In this document: in pieces, positions 1 to 5,523 of the stretch
Layout: every line of letters begins with the position of its first letter
How positions within the stretch are numbered: the first letter of the stretch is position 1
NCBI GenBank assembly: GCA_021404985.1
Contig: QWHP01000157.1
Location: 1 to 6,761, forward strand
DNA length: 6,761 nt
Source of the DNA: Actinobacteria bacterium ATB1
Lineage (GTDB): Bacteria > Actinomycetota > Acidimicrobiia > UBA2766
Reading direction: 5' to 3'
The notes under the pieces: generated by a model
What the model was told of the DNA's origin: nothing
What the model saw: only the letters and a program-made list of their open reading frames with translations
The model's database searches: none
Made by a program: the position numbers and the translations under genes

Positions 1-555
1 ATCACGCAGAGCGCGAATCGAGCACAACCGACAGCAACACCAGAACCGCCAAGAGAACCGGCCATGATTGGTTTCATTAACCGGCCACCTCCGCGGAAAA
101 CTCACACACAGGTCAGAATGACGACGGACACGGTACGGGAGGTCGTGGAGCGCCTTGCGAGGGCTGGACGAACCGAGAGATCGCCGAAGAGTTCGGGTTA
201 TCACCCTGGCACGAGCGAAATGGCTCAAGGGAGGGTCCGCTCATCGGAGTGGCGGAACGAGTTGCCGTCTGGCGGCGAGCCCTGAGCCTGGAAGCCGCAG
301 GTAGCCACGCCGAAGTGGCAGTCGCCGGGGACCGGGTCCACGGGAGGCCAGCCGGACTCGGCCACAGCAGGCGGGACCCAGGCCAGAAGGGCGAGACGAG
401 CACGCGAAGAGATCACCGCCGCATGCTTCCCCCCTCGCAGGTGTCGGCGGTCCGACGTGGTCGCGCCCGACTCGGGGGTATCGGCCCCATTGTGTCGATT
501 CCAAGTTCCCGTCGCCGTTCCGAGGCACGCTGATCTCGACCGGCCCGTGGGAGGG
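1..555. other. Region without an intact gene
   Basis: No reading frame here has both a plausible start with a ribosome binding site and recognisable protein content along its length. The most notable content is a helix-turn-helix signature split between two plus-strand frames near 118-210, listed separately. The 9-base word AACCGGCCA occurs twice at 56-64 and 79-87. A small perfect dyad, GGACC-G-GGTCC, lies near 329-339. Several overlapping open frames exist on both strands between about 110 and 533, as expected in GC-rich DNA, and their translations are rich in Arg, Pro, Gly and Ser with no family resemblance. No tRNA, rRNA, CRISPR array or clear terminator was seen. Confidence 0.6.
118..285 (+). 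pseudogene. Probable frameshifted helix-turn-helix relic
   Basis: From ATG 118 the first frame reads MTTDTVREVVERLA. At about position 159 the similarity moves to the third frame, which reads EGWTNREIAEEFGLSP up to about 206. Together these give a standard LuxR/GerE- or resolvase-type helix-turn-helix, of the pattern LAEGWTNREIAEE(F/L)GLSP. One extra G after 159 would restore a continuous frame. Beyond LSP the first frame again offers PGT (the usual LSPGT turn), which suggests a second, compensating indel near 204-208. No helix-turn-helix C-terminal part is recognisable after that, and the first frame stops at 285. Most likely this is a decayed regulator fragment. Chance is possible, because the matched stretch is short. 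A sequencing error could explain the first shift but not the missing remainder. Confidence 0.35.
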
Positions 556-1938
556 TCACTTGGCGAGCTCGAGCCTGTTACGGCCGTTCACCTTGGCGCT
601 GTAGAGCGCCTTGTCGGCGGCTTGGATTAGCTCCTCGCTGTTGTCGGCGAAGCACCCGGGGAACGAGGCCGCGCCAAGGCTCACCGTGACCTTGATCTCC
701 TGGTTCCCCTCCCGGATCGTCATCTCCTCGACGCTGCGACGGATGCGTCCGGCCACCTCGCTCACGTCGTCGATGTCGGCACCCGGGAGCACCGCCAAGA
801 ACTCCTCCCCACCGTAGCGGACGACGACATCACCCTGACGCAGACAGCGGCGGATCGTGCCCGAGAGCATCTTGAGGACGCGGTCGCCGACGAGGTGCCC
901 GTATGTGTCGTTCACTGCCTTGAAGTGGTCGAGGTCGATCATGAGCAGGCCGAGGGCCGACTCGTTGCGAATCGCCCGTCCCATCTCCTCCTCGAGGCGG
1001 CTCATGCCGAAGCGCCGGTTGTAGACGCCGGTGAGGGGGTCGACGGCGGCGAGGCGCTGGAGACGGCCGTGGGTGAGCGCGTTCTTCAGCGCCGTGCCGA
1101 GGGAGGGCACGAGCATCTCCAGCAGTTTGCGTACCTCGCCTCCGATCGGACGGCTCCCGGCGAGGACGAGCACGCCCACCGCGACACTGTGGAACAAGAT
1201 CGGTATGCACATGGTCCAGGACGGACGGAAGCGGACGAGCGCGGCGTCGAGAACGAGGTCGTCGGGCAGGTCGACGAATACGGTGCTGCAGTCCCGGATG
1301 GCCCGGTTGCATGTCGAGCTCTCCAGGAGGTCCTGTCCGTCCTCGAGCCCGGTGCTCGCCACGACCTCGAGTTCAGCGTCCTCGATCGCGATGAGAGCAC
1401 CGGCGTCGGCGCCGCTCATCTCCAGCAGCTTCTGCACGGCGACCCCAGCCAGCTCGTCGAGATCGAGGTGCTGGTTGAGCGCATCCACGAGGTCCCCGGC
1501 AGCTTCCTGGATGAACCGCGAAGCCTCCAGTGCGTGGACGAGCTCGTTGAAGGCTGCAGCACTCTCGCCGAACTCGTCATCGGAGTCCACGGGCAGTTCA
1601 CACTCCTGGGCGTTGCACTGCGCCCAGTCCCCCGTGTACGTCGCCACGTTGATCGCCTCGGCGACGTGGAGCATCTGGTCGCGCAAGGTGCGTGCCCGAC
1701 GACCGAGCACAAGGCGGGCCAGGCCGAAGTTGACGGCACCCACGACGAGCCCGGCCAGAATGCAGGCGGCGAAGAAGGCGAAGCTCAGGGCTTTGGAGGC
1801 AGGGACACCGAAGACAAGAACGAAGAAGGGAAAGACGACCCCGATGAGGAGACCAAAGCCCGCCATGAGGAGCGCGAGGTCGACCGAAACCCTGCGTGTG
1901 ATGTGAAAACGCGGGCGGTGCACAGTTGACGAACTCAT
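556..1938 (-). CDS. Membrane-bound diguanylate cyclase (TM-HAMP-GAF-GGDEF)
   Basis: The 460-residue protein should make cyclic di-GMP from two GTP at the inner face of the membrane. Two hydrophobic segments at about residues 20-43 and 50-75 anchor the N-terminus with almost no external loop. A HAMP-like linker follows (about 71-140; second helix with DDEFGESAAAFNELVHALE), then a GAF-like sensory domain (about 141-290) and a GGDEF domain (about 296-458). The catalytic core looks intact: DPLTGVYNRR at 300-309, the metal-binding stretch DLDHFKAVND at 335-344, and GGEEF at 376-380. An inhibitory I-site RxxD (RQGD, 367-370) sits exactly five residues before GGEEF, so product feedback inhibition is expected. 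There is no EAL or HD-GYP domain. The ATG at 1938 gives a sensible basic N-terminus before the first membrane helix, but I see no Shine-Dalgarno, so leaderless translation or a start at the GTG for residue 6 is possible. The GAF ligand cannot be deduced. Confidence 0.93.
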   Translation of the reverse strand: MSSSTVHRPRFHITRRVSVDLALLMAGFGLLIGVVFPFFVLVFGVPASKALSFAFFAACILAGLVVGAVNFGLARLVLGRRARTLRDQMLHVAEAINVATYTGDWAQCNAQECELPVDSDDEFGESAAAFNELVHALEASRFIQEAAGDLVDALNQHLDLDELAGVAVQKLLEMSGADAGALIAIEDAELEVVASTGLEDGQDLLESSTCNRAIRDCSTVFVDLPDDLVLDAALVRFRPSWTMCIPILFHSVAVGVLVLAGSRPIGGEVRKLLEMLVPSLGTALKNALTHGRLQRLAAVDPLTGVYNRRFGMSRLEEEMGRAIRNESALGLLMIDLDHFKAVNDTYGHLVGDRVLKMLSGTIRRCLRQGDVVVRYGGEEFLAVLPGADIDDVSEVAGRIRRSVEEMTIREGNQEIKVTVSLGAASFPGCFADNSEELIQAADKALYSAKVNGRNRLELAK

Positions 1939-2052
1939 ACATGACGGTCATCGGCACGGTACTCGGGCCGGATAAGTGCCATCGGCAGGACCCGTCCGGG
2001 CCGGACCCCACAAGGCCGGCACCGAGCAGACACGAACAGGTCGAGTCAGTGT
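1939..2052. promoter_or_regulatory. Divergent intergenic region with short dyads
   Basis: This gap separates the divergent diguanylate cyclase and sigma-like genes and must hold both start signals. Two perfect short inverted repeats are visible: ATGAC-G-GTCAT at 1941-1951, two bases from the cyclase start, and GTCCGG-G-CCGGAC at 1994-2006. The word CGGGCCGGA is repeated at 1964-1972 and 1997-2005, 33 bp apart, or about three helical turns. On the minus strand TACCGT (near 1956-1961) could be a -10 element of the TAnnnT type, giving a very short leader for the cyclase. No good -35 partner was found. Self-complementary GC words are common in this kind of genome, so an operator role is unproven. 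Confidence 0.3.
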
Positions 2053-2319
2053 GTGATCCCGTCGGGCTCGCCGAACCGACGTCGGACGAAGCAGAAGATC
2101 GGGGAGGTACCCAGGTCCGCCGAGCAGACCGACCGCCCAGGGGATCAGCAGACGATCCTCAGTTGGCGCTATGGCCTCGGAGGCGAGTCTCCCTGCGCAC
2201 TGACCGACACGGCAAAGCGTCTCGGTGTCAGCGTCGCAACCGTGGAACGGATCGAGGCGAAGGCACTCGAGCGGCTCGGTGCAGTACGTGAGATCGACGC
2301 CTTGCTCGAGATGACCTGA
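2053..2319 (+). CDS. Standalone sigma-70 region 4-like protein
   Basis: The 88-residue frame resembles only the C-terminal region 4 of primary-type sigma factors. Residues 35-42 (ILSWRYGL) match the ILxxRYGL signature, GGES follows, and residues 50-75 form the region 4.2 helix-turn-helix with the exact hallmark IEAKAL at 67-72. Regions 1 to 3 are absent, and residues 1-33 are a basic, probably disordered leader without similarity. Aligned without gaps to E. coli RpoD, the -35-contacting positions R584, E585, R588 and Q589 become V61, A62, E65 and R66, so ordinary -35 recognition is unlikely. It could be a small transcription regulator, a polymerase-binding adaptor, or the surviving tail of a broken sigma gene. 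The GTG start has only a weak purine-rich stretch upstream, so the true start is uncertain; the similarity itself begins near 2155. The gene converges on the protease gene, with 13 bp between the ends. Confidence 0.62.
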   Translation: MIPSGSPNRRRTKQKIGEVPRSAEQTDRPGDQQTILSWRYGLGGESPCALTDTAKRLGVSVATVERIEAKALERLGAVREIDALLEMT

Positions 2320-2332
2320 GCGCATTGGCCCG

Positions 2333-3460
2333 TCAACTTGCCACGAGGTTGGCGATGTCGATCGCCCGCGTAACGTCGGTGGCCGTGACGATCCCCACCA
2401 TCCTCCCGTCCTCGAACACGAGCGCCCGCAGCGATTCGGCTTGGCTGAGCCTCACGATGAGGTCGTAGAGCCCCTCTTCGGGCCTGGCTTTGGGGACGTC
2501 GTCAAGCGATGTTGCCACTCCGACCACGGGCGTCGTGTGACGGGCCTCGTGCGGAACACGTTTGAGCTGTGCGAGCGACACCAGGCCCCGGATCTCGCCG
2601 TCCGGTCCGACGAGGGGGAAGCCCGAGAAGCGGTACCTCATCACGTAGCTCTCGATGACCTCGTCGACGCTGGCATCTGCCGGTGCGACCGTGGGGTCGG
2701 GTGTCATGACGTCTCTCACCCGCACGTCGGCGAGCGCGGCGCGGAGAAGGGAGCTGGACTCCTCACCCCGGGCGGCGCTCAGGAGGAACCAGCCGAGGAA
2801 TATGAACCAGAGTCCGGTGACGAGGCCTCCCATGGCGACGCCGACGAGCCCGAGGCCGATGAGACCGTATGCAAGACCGCGTCCCATTCGAGCTGCAGCC
2901 CGTGTGCCTTCGAGCCTGTCCCCCGTGCGCCTCCAGACGAGAGCGCGCAGAACCCGGCCACCGTCGAGAGGAGCACCCGGGAGAAGGTTGAACAGCCCGA
3001 GGAGCAGGTTCACGAGGCCGAGCCAGCCCAGGGTCTCGACTGCGACGTCGGGGGCGCCTGCCGCTGACAGCCCCCAAGCGAGTAGGTAGAAGAGACCGGC
3101 CGAACCAAGGCTTGTCGCCGGCCCGGCAACGGCGATCCGCAGTTCGTCGCCCGCCGAGTCAGGTTCGTCACCGAGCTTGCTCACACCGCCGAAGAGCCAG
3201 AGGGTGATGCCTTCGACGGCGACACCGCGGGACCGCGCGACGAGGGCGTGGGCCAGCTCGTGCATGAGCAGTGATGCGAAGAAGATCAACGCCCCGACGA
3301 TCCCACCGAGCCAGTAGACGGCAGTTGCCTCATCGGGGCTGCGGTCGGGCAGTGTCACGGTCGCGAGCGCCCACGAGATCAGCCAGAAGACCACGAGGAC
3401 GCTCCAGTTGGCGTCGATGCGGATCCCGGCGATTCTGCCGAGTCGGATTCCTGTCTCCAT
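2333..3460 (-). CDS. Site-2 protease (M50 family) with tandem CBS domains, Rip3-like
   Basis: This 375-residue membrane zinc protease should cut substrates inside or near the membrane, as in regulated intramembrane proteolysis of anti-sigma factors or other membrane proteins. The zinc motif HExxH is HELAH at residues 67-71 within a membrane helix. The third ligand lies in N-LLPGAP-LDGG at 158-168, with D166 as ligand. About six hydrophobic segments fall within 17-228. A cytoplasmic C-terminus carries two CBS domains, about 247-300 (beginning VRDVMTPDPTV) and 310-368 (ending GIVTATDVTRAI), which in this family typically bind adenine nucleotides and may tune activity to energy state. No PDZ domain is present. 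Length and order match the M. tuberculosis Rip3 type (Rv2625c). It is the last gene of a three-gene operon, 18 bp after the archease stop, with its ribosome binding site beside that stop codon. The substrate is unknown. Confidence 0.93.
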   Translation of the reverse strand: METGIRLGRIAGIRIDANWSVLVVFWLISWALATVTLPDRSPDEATAVYWLGGIVGALIFFASLLMHELAHALVARSRGVAVEGITLWLFGGVSKLGDEPDSAGDELRIAVAGPATSLGSAGLFYLLAWGLSAAGAPDVAVETLGWLGLVNLLLGLFNLLPGAPLDGGRVLRALVWRRTGDRLEGTRAAARMGRGLAYGLIGLGLVGVAMGGLVTGLWFIFLGWFLLSAARGEESSSLLRAALADVRVRDVMTPDPTVAPADASVDEVIESYVMRYRFSGFPLVGPDGEIRGLVSLAQLKRVPHEARHTTPVVGVATSLDDVPKARPEEGLYDLIVRLSQAESLRALVFEDGRMVGIVTATDVTRAIDIANLVAS

Positions 3461-3469
3461 CCTGGCGAT

Positions 3470-3477
3470 CTCCCTCC
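3470..3477 (-). promoter_or_regulatory. Ribosome binding site of the site-2 protease gene
   Basis: GGAGGGAG on the minus strand lies 9 bases before the ATG at 3460 and one base beyond the archease stop codon at 3479-3481. It supports the chosen protease start and suggests translation coupled to the archease gene. Confidence 0.7.
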
Positions 3478-3478
3478 G

Positions 3479-3943
3479 TCAGACGTCGATGATCGCGCGG
3501 GCGTGCCATACGTGGCCGCCGCCGTCGATGTGCTCCAGCTCGGGGTCGGCGACACCCTTCGGCGCGGACCCCGTGACCTCGACTGCTGCGACGTCCAGCG
3601 CGAGGAGGTCGCCGACCACCTCGTCGCCGATATCGCTCAGCTCGGCCCCGAAGCACACGAGGCCACGTGAGTCGAGAAGGAGGAGAGCCTCCTCGAGCAG
3701 CCGGCCCAGGGCATCGTCTGCGCCGACCGCGACCCGAACGCGCTCGTACGGCGCGGGGTGCGGGTCCGAGTCCGCATCGGAATCCGTGTCGGATGGCCGC
3801 TCGGCGTACACCTCTGCGAGGGCTGCAACGGCCTCGGCGAGGCAGTCCACGCGGGTCTGCCCATACGCCTCGATGATCACGTCTGCTGTGTGAGGGCGGA
3901 CCGCGTGGGACCTGTTTGCGTCCCCGGACGACGGTTCTCGCAT
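3479..3943 (-). CDS. Archease family protein (RtcB RNA ligase cofactor)
   Basis: Archease helps the RNA ligase RtcB complete guanylation and multiple turnovers in tRNA splicing and RNA repair. The 154-residue protein shows the family pattern: PHTADVIIEAYG at residues 17-28 (classic HTADVgirAyG), then an AEAVAALAEVYA helix at 36-47 (EAaraLfevm in relatives). Next come a helix with LLEEALLLLDSRGLVCFGAEL (82-102) in place of the usual WLNELLyLfdtegl, the loop GSAPKGV (125-131), and the C-terminal HVWHARAIIDV matching the family's W-A-x-I-x-DV ending. An acidic low-complexity stretch, SDTDSDADSD, occupies 51-60 in a loop region. The gene starts 9 bp after the nuclease stop codon with no clear ribosome binding site, so translational coupling is likely. 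The N-terminal 16 residues are longer than usual, and the exact start is uncertain. No rtcB is in the window. Confidence 0.85.
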   Translation of the reverse strand: MREPSSGDANRSHAVRPHTADVIIEAYGQTRVDCLAEAVAALAEVYAERPSDTDSDADSDPHPAPYERVRVAVGADDALGRLLEEALLLLDSRGLVCFGAELSDIGDEVVGDLLALDVAAVEVTGSAPKGVADPELEHIDGGGHVWHARAIIDV

Positions 3944-3952
3944 ATGGGGAGC

Positions 3953-5359
3953 TTATGGGAGCAGGACCCGCTCCCCGGGGCCGGGGACGACGGCAGCCCA
4001 CCCCAGCTCCGACTCGATGCGTGCTCGAAGCGCCTCCGACGCCGCAGGCTCCCCGTGAACCACGTAGACGATACGCGGTGGAGTCCCGGCCCGGGCGAGC
4101 CAGGCCACGAGGTCGTCGGCATCGGCGTGGACGCTGAACCCCGGCACGTCGACGATCTCCGCACGGACGGGGACGTAGCGCCCCAGCATCTTCAGCATCC
4201 GCTCTCCCTCGAGGAGTCGCCGGCCCCGCGTGCCGGCGGCCTGATAGCCGACGAGGAGAACCGTGTTCCGGGAGTCGCCGAGCCTCCGCGAGAGGTGGTG
4301 CAGCACTCGTCCGCCAGTGGCCATACCCGAGGCGGAGATGACGACGAGCGGGCCGGACATCTCGTTGACCCGCTTCGAGGCGGCGACGTCGTGAGCCTCG
4401 TGGAGTGTCCCGGGATCGAACGGATCGCCGTCGACGTGAAGTCCGGGCCGGCACTCCGCTGCATCCGTGGCTATCGCATGCCTGTAGAGGGACAGGGCAG
4501 AGAGCGCCATCGGGCTGTCCACGACAACGGGGATCTCGGGTACGGCACCATCGCGCATGAGCTCCCTCAGGTGGAAGAGGAGGACCTCGGTCCGGTCCAC
4601 GGCGAACGCGGGGATGACGACCACGCCGCCCCGGGCGGCAGTCGCCGCTATGGCGCTTGCGAATCGCTCCAGGGTCCGGGCGTCGTCGTGGAGCCTGTCG
4701 CCGTAGGTGGACTCGACAACGTAGACGTCGGCGCTCGCGGGTGCTGCCGGCTCGCGCAGGACCGGATGGTTCGGGCGTCCGAGATCGCCACTGAAGAGCA
4801 CCGAGGGCCCCTCGTCCGTCTCCACGAGGATCTGGGCTGCGCCGAGTATGTGTCCTGCCGGGCGGAAGAGCGCCCACACTCCGATGGCGACCTCGACCTG
4901 GGTGTCCCAGTCGTGCGCCTCGAAGAGAGCGAGCGATGCGCGAGCCTGGTCCTCGGTGTAGAGCGGGAGCGGTGGAGTGTGGCGTGAGTAGCCGTGGCGT
5001 CCGGCGTAGGTCGCTTCCTCCTCGTGCAGTCTCCCGCTGTCGGGAAGGACGATGCCGCACAGGTCGGCGGTGTTGTGGGTCGCATGGACGGGTCCGCCGA
5101 AGCCTTCGGCGGCGAGCCGTGGGATCCACCCGCTGTGGTCGACGTGCGCGTGTGTTAGAAGGACCGCCGTGAGATCGGAGGGCTCGACGGGGAACGGCTT
5201 CCAGTTCCGCCTCCGCAACTCCGCGAGACCCTGGAAGAGACCGCAGTCCACGAGCACTCGCGCTTCAGGCGTCTCGATCAGGAAGCGGCTTCCTGTCACG
5301 GTCCTCGCAGCACCGTGGAACGACAGGACCCTGACGGGAGGACGCGCGGGAACGACCAT
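3953..5359 (-). CDS. MBL-fold beta-CASP RNA-processing nuclease (YSH1/CPSF-like, COG1236 type)
   Basis: This 468-residue zinc-dependent nuclease has the layout of the YSH1/CPSF73-like exo- or endonucleases that process RNA. In order, numbered from the ATG at 5359: a first strand with SFHGAARTVTGSRFLIE (13-29), zinc motif HAHVDH (70-75), third ligand region PAGH (167-170), and SGDLGR with D192. Beta-CASP motif A is ESTYGDR (216-222). The VISASGMATGGRVLHHL stretch (340-356) carries the motif B histidine, and motif C is FSVHAD (408-413, H411). All catalytic positions appear intact, and the length is typical. The frame stays open upstream to 5488, but those 43 residues have no family similarity and would run across the shared promoter region, so I prefer 5359; an ATG at 5383 is also possible. 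It is the first gene of the operon, with 9 bp between it and the archease. The neighbour supports an RNA substrate, though which RNA is unknown. Confidence 0.92.
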   Translation of the reverse strand: MVVPARPPVRVLSFHGAARTVTGSRFLIETPEARVLVDCGLFQGLAELRRRNWKPFPVEPSDLTAVLLTHAHVDHSGWIPRLAAEGFGGPVHATHNTADLCGIVLPDSGRLHEEEATYAGRHGYSRHTPPLPLYTEDQARASLALFEAHDWDTQVEVAIGVWALFRPAGHILGAAQILVETDEGPSVLFSGDLGRPNHPVLREPAAPASADVYVVESTYGDRLHDDARTLERFASAIAATAARGGVVVIPAFAVDRTEVLLFHLRELMRDGAVPEIPVVVDSPMALSALSLYRHAIATDAAECRPGLHVDGDPFDPGTLHEAHDVAASKRVNEMSGPLVVISASGMATGGRVLHHLSRRLGDSRNTVLLVGYQAAGTRGRRLLEGERMLKMLGRYVPVRAEIVDVPGFSVHADADDLVAWLARAGTPPRIVYVVHGEPAASEALRARIESELGWAAVVPGPGERVLLP

Positions 5360-5441
5360 CCGGCAATTCTGGCCCGTCCCCATCCACCTGGGCAGATCCA
5401 GACATCGTAGGGATGACTCAATCCGCCCACGTCGATGTCGC

Positions 5442-5461
5442 TTGGGGACCGGCATCCCGCG
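5442..5461. promoter_or_regulatory. DosR/DevR-like inverted element
   Basis: The bases TTGGGGACCGGCATCCCGCG match the published mycobacterial DosR consensus TTSGGGACTWWAGTCCCSAA at 13 of 20 positions. The left half (TTSGGGAC) is perfect and the right half keeps TCCCS, while the central A/T-rich positions are lost. The centre is about 50 bases upstream of the putative start sites on both sides, which is near the usual range for this activator. The match was made by eye in GC-rich DNA and may be fortuitous; no DosR gene is in the window. Confidence 0.35.
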
Positions 5462-5512
5462 GAGTTGCGCTGGGCCGACCTCGGTCACTTAGCCTGTCGG
5501 GACCGGGGGCTT

Positions 5513-5518
5513 GGAGGG
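5513..5518 (+). promoter_or_regulatory. Ribosome binding site of the molybdoenzyme gene
   Basis: GGAGGG lies 5 bases before the ATG at 5524 and is the best Shine-Dalgarno match in the window. It fixes the start of the gene at a point where the coding frame has no useful alternative. Confidence 0.8.
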
Positions 5519-5523
5519 ACACC

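Larger units (their letters stand above)
5360..5523. promoter_or_regulatory. Shared divergent promoter region
   Basis: This 164-bp gap separates the divergent nuclease operon and molybdoenzyme gene. Besides the DosR-like box listed separately, it holds the following. On the minus strand TACGAT (5404-5409) resembles a -10 element and would give a leader of about 35-40 bases. On the plus strand TTGCGC (5465-5470) and TAGCCT (5490-5495) could be -35 and -10 elements, with a rather long 19-bp spacer. A half-site, GTCGGGAC, lies at 5496-5503. A partial dyad, GGAT-gactca-ATCC, lies at 5411-5424. The promoter elements were found by eye and are weak. Only the presence of divergent start signals somewhere in the gap is secure. 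Confidence 0.45.

Noticed and set aside
2..64. Hydrophobic minus-strand frame resembling a membrane helix (PVLLAVLVLLSVVL)
   Set aside because: It is closed by stops on both sides, has no ATG start and no ribosome binding site, and only about 20 codons are open.
329..339. GGACC-G-GGTCC dyad as a second DosR-like box
   Set aside because: The half-site spacing is wrong for the DosR consensus, and no start codon of a supported gene lies nearby.
249..533. 94-codon plus-strand open frame
   Set aside because: No family resemblance, Arg- and Ser-rich, and no Shine-Dalgarno. Only its upstream continuation before position 210 carries a recognisable motif.
895..1929. 344-codon open frame on the plus strand
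   Set aside because: It lies antisense to the GGDEF gene; its Glu/Val/His-rich composition mirrors the codons of the opposite strand.
2334..2351. Small stem CAACTT/AGGTTG at the convergent gene ends
   Set aside because: It lies inside the protease coding sequence, is short with a wobble pair, and has no following T-run on either strand, so it is not a convincing terminator.
3758..4987. 409-codon open frame on the plus strand
   Set aside because: It lies antisense to the nuclease and archease genes, both of which have clear family motifs. Its translation has no recognisable domain.
3330..5129. 599-codon open frame on the minus strand
   Set aside because: It runs through three well-supported genes in another frame, is extremely rich in Arg, Pro and Gly, and has no motif. 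It is a GC-driven shadow.
5360..5488. N-terminal extension of the nuclease to an ATG at 5488
   Set aside because: The 43 extra residues have no family similarity, and the stretch would cover the shared promoter region. The family's first strand begins just after the ATG at 5359.
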